Shown in pieces: positions 1 through 3,345 of a stretch of 5,984 nt of DNA. How positions within the stretch are numbered: the stretch's first letter is position 1; each line of letters opens with the position of its first letter. The translations under genes and the position numbers were made by a program. Origin of the DNA: Candidatus Parcubacteria bacterium (GTDB lineage: Bacteria > Patescibacteriota > Patescibacteriia > JAACEG01); NCBI GenBank assembly GCA_023135505.1, contig JAGLTA010000090.1, forward strand, positions 1-5,984, given 5' to 3'. The notes beneath the pieces were generated by a model that was not told the DNA's origin, made no database searches, and saw only the letters and a list, made by a program, of their open reading frames with translations.

Positions 1-690
1 TATCCTTTAATGCAGGGATATGACAGCGTTGCAATAAAATCAGACATAGAAATCGGCGGCAGCGACCAGCTTTTTAATGTTTTGGCCGGACGCGAATTGC
101 AGCGATTATACAAGCAAAAACCGCAGGATATTATTACCTTAAAATTAATGGACGGGCTTGATGGCAGAAAAATGAGCACCAGCTGGGGCAATATTATCTG
201 CGTCACAGACGAGCCGAAAGATATCTATGGCAAAATTATGTCTATGCGCGACGAAATGATAACGCAATATTTTGAACTGGCAACGGATGTTCCGATGTTT
301 GAAATAAAAAAAATGGCTCAAAATTTAAAAAGCGAAAAAATTAATCCGCGAGATGTAAAAATGAGACTAGCAAAAGAGATTGTTAAAATTTATCATGGTG
401 AAAAAAACGCAATAGAAGCCGAAGAATATTTTATAAAAACGGTACAAAAAAAAGAGATACCGACGAAAGTAAAAAGTAGAAAGTTAAAAGTAGAAAGCAT
501 CAATATTATTGATTTATTAATTGAAACAGATTTGGCTGCAAGCAAGGGCGAGGCGAGGCGGTTAATTCAGCAAAACGGAATTAAAGTTGATGGAAAAATT
601 ATTGACAACAACAGAGAAGAAATCAAAATAACAAAAAAAGAGATTTTACTTCAAAGAGGCAAACGAACTTTTTTAAAAATAATTTCATAA
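1..690 (+). CDS. tyrS: Tyrosyl-tRNA synthetase, C-terminal part (5' end cut by window edge)
   Basis: Class I synthetase that activates tyrosine with ATP and charges tRNA-Tyr in the cytoplasm. The frame is open from base 1 (YPLMQGYDS...), so the ATG at 10 is internal and the N-terminal half with the HIGH motif lies outside the window. Counting residues from base 1, the end of the Rossmann catalytic domain is visible with the tyrosine/adenylate segment GGSDQLFN (19-26) and the signature loop KMSTS (57-61), a KMSKS variant. A helical tRNA-binding region follows (about 75-155). A lysine-rich linker (about 156-166) leads into a C-terminal S4 RNA-binding domain (about 167-229; DLAASKGEARRLIQQNGIKV is typical). 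The stop is TAA. The next gene starts 36 bp downstream on the same strand without an obvious terminator or promoter between, so co-transcription with yebC is likely (inference). The linker coding sequence contains a 14-bp tandem repeat, listed separately. Family assignment is secure. Confidence 0.96.
   Translation, partial: YPLMQGYDSVAIKSDIEIGGSDQLFNVLAGRELQRLYKQKPQDIITLKLMDGLDGRKMSTSWGNIICVTDEPKDIYGKIMSMRDEMITQYFELATDVPMFEIKKMAQNLKSEKINPRDVKMRLAKEIVKIYHGEKNAIEAEEYFIKTVQKKEIPTKVKSRKLKVESINIIDLLIETDLAASKGEARRLIQQNGIKVDGKIIDNNREEIKITKKEILLQRGKRTFLKIIS
472..497 (+). repeat. Two-copy 14-bp tandem repeat inside the tyrS linker
   Basis: The 12-mer AAAAGTAGAAAG occurs exactly at 472-483 and 486-497, separated by TT, giving a 14-bp period. 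The period is not a multiple of three, so the two copies are read in different frames (as part of KVKSRKLKVES). It falls exactly in the lysine-rich linker between the helical domain and the S4 domain of TyrRS. It looks like slipped-strand expansion in a place where length and sequence are tolerated. Confidence 0.7.
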
Positions 691-695
691 AAACA

Positions 696-714
696 TTTTG
701 ATTTTTGATTTTTG
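696..714 (+). repeat. Short TTTTTGA repeat in the tyrS-yebC gap
   Basis: The 36-bp gap between the tyrS stop and the yebC ATG contains a 7-bp-period T-rich repeat (TTTTGA, TTTTTGA, TTTTTG). The gap has no Shine-Dalgarno-like sequence ahead of the yebC start and no convincing -35/-10 pair. It is probably a simple-sequence leader with no known function. Confidence 0.5.
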
Positions 715-726
715 CATTGTTATTTT

Positions 727-1464
727 ATGTCCGGACACAGTAAGTGGTCAACAATTAAAAGACAGAAAGGCGCGGCAGACCAAAAAAGAGGCGCGCTTTT
801 TACTAAACTTGGAAATAATATAACTATTGCCGCGCGCGATGGCGGAGATCCGAGCGCTAATTTTAGATTAAGAATTGCTATTGATCAGGCAAAAGCGGTC
901 AATATGCCGAAAGATAATATTGAGCGCGCGATCAAGCGCGGAACAGGGGAGTTAAGAGGCGCGGCACTGGAAGAGATAGTCTACGAGGCGTTCGGACCTG
1001 CCGGAACATTTTTTATTATAGAAAGCTTAACTGATAATAAAAATAGATCGGTTTCAGACATTAGGCATATTTTTTCTAAATTCAACTGTTCTCTTGGCGG
1101 AAAAAACAGCGTAATGTGGCAGTTTGAAAAAAAGGGGGTAATCAGAATAATGAACAGCGAATTGAAAGTTGCGAATTTAGATGAAGATGAATTTGAATTG
1201 AAATTGATTGACGCAGGGGCTTACGATATTCAAAAAGATGACGAAGAAACCATAATTTATACTCAGATGGAAAATTTGCAAAAAGTTAAAGAAAATTTAG
1301 AAAACAAAAATATCAAAATAGAATACGCGCAGATTGAATATATTCCAAAAGAGTTAAAAAAAATAAAAAACGAAAAAGACGGAGAGACGATTAAAAAGTT
1401 GTATGGCGCGTTAGACGAATGCGAAGATGTGAGCGATTTTTACACAAACGCGGATGTTGAATAA
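727..1464 (+). CDS. yebC: YebC/PmpR (TACO1-like) family protein
   Basis: Cytoplasmic protein of the YebC/PmpR family. Members were first described as transcriptional regulators (PmpR), and bacterial and mitochondrial (TACO1) relatives are now linked to ribosome function during difficult translation such as proline-rich stretches. The protein starts MSGHSKWSTIKRQKGAADQK, the near-invariant family N-terminus, which fixes the start at ATG 727. A longer reading from TTG at 712 would add five residues that the family lacks. Length is 245 aa, normal for the family. Domain 1 (about 1-75) is the helical basic segment with the AKAVNMPKDNIERAIKRGTGE signature near residues 55-75. Domains 2 and 3 follow with EEIVYEAFGPAG and the LTDNKNRSVSDIRHIFSKF segment (about 100-120), then GGKNSVMWQFEKKG. 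No Shine-Dalgarno sequence is visible. It lies directly after tyrS on the same strand, with a strong hairpin terminator 35 bp past its stop. Which YebC role applies here cannot be told from sequence. Confidence 0.95.
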   Translation: MSGHSKWSTIKRQKGAADQKRGALFTKLGNNITIAARDGGDPSANFRLRIAIDQAKAVNMPKDNIERAIKRGTGELRGAALEEIVYEAFGPAGTFFIIESLTDNKNRSVSDIRHIFSKFNCSLGGKNSVMWQFEKKGVIRIMNSELKVANLDEDEFELKLIDAGAYDIQKDDEETIIYTQMENLQKVKENLENKNIKIEYAQIEYIPKELKKIKNEKDGETIKKLYGALDECEDVSDFYTNADVE

Positions 1465-1498
1465 GATTGGAAAATAATTATAAAATTATTTTGCGCGC

Positions 1499-1535
1499 AA
1501 AAAAATAAGGAATCGCTATGCTTCCTTATTTTTTT
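1499..1535. terminator. Bidirectional intrinsic terminator between convergent genes
   Basis: AAAAAAATAAGGAA (1499-1512) pairs perfectly with TTCCTTATTTTTTT (1522-1535) around a 9-nt loop, giving a 14-bp stem with T-runs on both strands. It lies between yebC (+), which ends at 1464, and the DUF134 gene (-), which ends at 1526, so it can serve both transcripts. The DUF134 stop codon (1526-1528) lies inside the stem. The GC part of the stem is short, so strength is moderate by the usual criteria. A weaker all-A/T inverted repeat (1471-1479 with 1484-1492) lies just upstream. Confidence 0.8.
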
Positions 1536-1804
1536 GAAATCCTTATTGCCATTCCTTTAATAATAGCAAGGCTTATTTTTTTTTGCGCAACAGAAAAAAT
1601 TCTTTGAAAAGTGCTTTGTGATGTGCGCATTTTTTTTGCAGATTGTTTTTGGTCTAAATTTTCCACATTTTTAAGCCTCAGGGTCTCCCATTCTTCAAGG
1701 GTTAATTCCATAACTTTTAAATTTCTTAGTGGAACACCCTGGGGCTTATAAAAAATCACATTCGGATTAGATCCGATTCTTCTGCATAATCTTGGGCGCG
1801 GCAT
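1526..1804 (-). CDS. DUF134/UPF0251 family putative DNA-binding protein
   Basis: A 92-residue protein that matches the DUF134 (UPF0251) family along its whole length. It has the MPRPRLCRRI N-terminus, the FYKPQGVPLRNLKVMELTLEEWETLRL core with its KPxGxPL segment (residues 20-26), and a sigma-factor-like helix-turn-helix at about 50-75 (LDQKQSAKKMRTSQSTFQRI). A basic C-terminal helix follows. The family is predicted to bind DNA, but its targets are generally unknown. The ATG shares one base with the stop codon of the upstream DUF5320 gene (TAATG), which implies translational coupling in a two-gene operon. The only ribosome-binding hint is a purine-rich AAGAAGAAA stretch just upstream. The stop codon sits inside the stem of the shared terminator. 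Autoregulation through the inverted repeat around the operon promoter is a reasonable guess, not shown by sequence. The family call is firm; the role is not. Confidence 0.9.
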   Translation of the reverse strand: MPRPRLCRRIGSNPNVIFYKPQGVPLRNLKVMELTLEEWETLRLKNVENLDQKQSAKKMRTSQSTFQRIFSVAQKKISLAIIKGMAIRISKK

Positions 1805-2061
1805 TATTTTTCTTCTTTAGCGTTAAAATTTTTTTTTGCGTCGCGGACAGACTGCAATTCGCTTTCCAAAAACTTTTCCTGCTCTTTAAGGGAATTCTGA
1901 TTTTGAAAAAATCTTCCCCTGATTCTTCTACCACATCCTCGGCAGCATTGCATAAAACCGCCTATAAAAGAATCTGATTGCTGGTTTTCAGGACAAGGAC
2001 CTTGTCCTCGTCCTGTCGCAGGACCTTTGCCAGCAGGACCTGTTTTGTCAAAACTTGGCAT
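1804..2061 (-). CDS. DUF5320 family small Gly/Pro-rich protein with coiled-coil tail
   Basis: An 85-residue protein of unknown function. The N-terminus (residues 1-24) carries the DUF5320 pattern TGPxGxGPxTGRGxGxC, with three Gly-Pro pairs all encoded GGT CCT. The middle contains a small cysteine cluster, CCRGC (39-43), plus Cys23, which could bind a metal or iron-sulfur species (inference). The C-terminal third (about 55-80) is a charged helix likely to form a coiled coil, also typical of the family. DUF5320 genes are frequently found beside DUF134 genes, and in many anaerobes near NifX/NifB-like iron-molybdenum-cofactor-type proteins. Here the DUF134 neighbour is present but no NifX-like gene is in the window. 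It is the first gene after a strong promoter, with a predicted leader of about 24 nt and no Shine-Dalgarno sequence. It is cytoplasmic, with no signal peptide. Confidence 0.82.
   Translation of the reverse strand: MPSFDKTGPAGKGPATGRGQGPCPENQQSDSFIGGFMQCCRGCGRRIRGRFFQNQNSLKEQEKFLESELQSVRDAKKNFNAKEEK
1991..2007. repeat. 17-nt near-perfect palindrome within the DUF5320 gene
   Basis: GGACAAGG (1991-1998), a single central A (1999) and CCTTGTCC (2000-2007) form a perfect 8-bp palindrome. In the mRNA it could fold as a 6-bp stem with a 5-nt loop about 55 nt after the start codon. It encodes the conserved GQGPCP stretch, so protein constraint explains part of it. Confidence 0.5.
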
Positions 2062-2140
2062 AATAATTTTGGTTAAATAAATTATGTTTTAAGTATATAC
2101 CCAATATAATTTTATGTCAAGCCTTCTGAAATTATTATGC
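2058..2140. repeat. 12-bp perfect inverted repeat flanking the DUF5320-DUF134 promoter
   Basis: GCATAATAATTT (2058-2069) and its exact reverse complement AAATTATTATGC (2129-2140) are 59 bp apart. The promoter elements at 2092-2120 lie between them. The proximal arm overlaps the DUF5320 start codon and leader; the distal arm ends about 9 bp upstream of the -35 box. This could be a pair of operator half-sites or a looping element for the helix-turn-helix protein encoded in the operon. The sequence is A/T-rich, so chance is not excluded. Confidence 0.45.
2092..2120 (-). promoter_or_regulatory. Sigma-70-type promoter for the DUF5320-DUF134 operon
   Basis: On the minus strand TTGACA (2120-2115, consensus -35) is followed after exactly 17 bp by TATACT (2097-2092, one mismatch from the -10 consensus). 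Transcription would start near 2085, giving a leader of about 24 nt before the DUF5320 ATG. This is the only strong promoter I see in the window. It lies in the 118-bp gap between the MFS gene and DUF5320. The rest of that gap is A/T-rich sequence without a clear terminator for the MFS transcript. Confidence 0.78.
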
Positions 2141-2179
2141 TGGATTTTGCTGTTTTTTTCAAAAAATTATTTTATATTT

Positions 2180-3334
2180 TTACATAAAATTAATCAGCAG
2201 GGACGCAGCGGCTGCTATAATAAATGTCCAGTTTAAGCCAAAATTCAAGGCTATAACAATAGCAAAAATAAGCATTAAAACCCTGCCTGTCTGAATCGCA
2301 ATCTCTTTTAACACAGTATATTCATCAACCATGTGCCCGCGGTCAGCCATAATTTCATAATTCAGAGTGTCAAACGGCGTATTTTTAAAAATTCTCGCGA
2401 AACTATGGTAAGCGCCAGCGATAAAAATATGAAAACTGGTTAAAACAAAAATTTTAATTATCCATCCGATAGCGCAAAAAATCGTTCCGTAGCGAAGCAT
2501 TTTCCTTTTATCAAATAAATCTGTATATTTGCCGACAGCTAATTGCAAAATAATTGCAATAAGAATAATCAGCGATGACAAAATTCCAACTTTCAAATAA
2601 TCGCCTGAAAGCAGCTGCCAGATAAAAATAGGCCAGATTATAATTCCAACGCAATTTTCAGCCCCGTTTGCTATATTAGCCAAAACTAACTTTCTGTTCT
2701 TGCGCGAAAAAAATCTTTTAAAAGTTTCCAATACTCCCCAGCTAAATCTCTCTTTTGTCCGCGGCAAAGTTAAATAAGGAATTCCCGCAGACAGATAAAG
2801 AATTATAGCGATAATAAAAACTAAATTAAATCCGAATTTTACAATCAAAAATCCTGCGGCGATTGGCATCACCACGCTTAAAAAAGATCTGGTCGCCCAC
2901 ATTAAGCTCACTTCTTTTCCCCTATCCGCTTTACTTGTGAATTTAGCAAAATCAGTATGAAACGGCAGCCAAAACAATATTCTGGCAAAAAACAGAGCGA
3001 TCAGAGAGACTGATAAAAACAGCGCCGGATTTTTATCAATCATAAAAAAACAGGCGTAGAATATTCCGTCAAATATTACGCTGATTCTCAAAGATCTCCG
3101 CAAGCCGATTTTGTTTAAAAATTGCGCGCCTATCGGCAGCAGCAAGGCATAGCTTAAATAACCGATAATATAATAGAGGAAAACATATTCAACTCTATAA
3201 TTCAATTTAGTTAAAAGGAATATCGGCAAAAATAGCCCTATCAATCCTTGCGCGGCAAACTGTATCATCCTTCCTGAAAACAGCGCCACAAAACCAGAAG
3301 ACAGGCTGTTGTTAAAATATTTTAATTTAAACAT
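2180..3334 (-). CDS. Major facilitator superfamily (MFS) permease, substrate unknown
   Basis: An integral cytoplasmic-membrane transporter of 384 residues, slightly short but within MFS range. Hydrophobicity suggests about 12 membrane segments in two halves: roughly 22-42, 50-70, 82-98, 104-124, 150-168, 169-190, then 218-240, 247-268, 282-299, 301-315, 342-362 and 366-383. A basic loop after the second segment (GAQFLNKIGLRRSLRIS, 69-85) and its counterpart in the second half (GKYTDLFDKRKMLRYG, 268-283) resemble MFS motif A in the expected symmetrical positions, though degenerate. The central loop (about 195-215) is basic, hence cytoplasmic. No substrate-specific motif is recognisable. The start codon lies 11 bp after the leuS stop on the same strand, so it is probably read from the leuS transcript; no Shine-Dalgarno sequence precedes it. 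The protein ends abruptly after the last membrane helix (LLINFM). The superfamily call is good, but no function can be given. Confidence 0.85.
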   Translation of the reverse strand: MFKLKYFNNSLSSGFVALFSGRMIQFAAQGLIGLFLPIFLLTKLNYRVEYVFLYYIIGYLSYALLLPIGAQFLNKIGLRRSLRISVIFDGIFYACFFMIDKNPALFLSVSLIALFFARILFWLPFHTDFAKFTSKADRGKEVSLMWATRSFLSVVMPIAAGFLIVKFGFNLVFIIAIILYLSAGIPYLTLPRTKERFSWGVLETFKRFFSRKNRKLVLANIANGAENCVGIIIWPIFIWQLLSGDYLKVGILSSLIILIAIILQLAVGKYTDLFDKRKMLRYGTIFCAIGWIIKIFVLTSFHIFIAGAYHSFARIFKNTPFDTLNYEIMADRGHMVDEYTVLKEIAIQTGRVLMLIFAIVIALNFGLNWTFIIAAAASLLINFM

Positions 3335-3345
3335 AAAATTTTTAA

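Noticed and set aside
169..183. KMSTS in TyrRS and KMSKR in LeuRS as inactivating changes
   Set aside because: Variation at the last positions of the KMSKS loop is known in functional synthetases, and the surrounding motifs are intact.
712..714. TTG at 712 as the yebC start
   Set aside because: The ATG at 727 gives the family's invariant MSGHSKW N-terminus; the five extra residues are not family-like and come from the T-rich repeat.
1471..1492. A/T-only hairpin after yebC as a separate terminator
   Set aside because: The 9-bp stem has no GC pairs and would be too weak; the stronger hairpin at 1499-1535 explains termination.
1792..1977. Plus-strand frame opposite the DUF5320/DUF134 junction
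   Set aside because: It is low-complexity Phe/Leu-rich sequence antisense to two recognisable genes.
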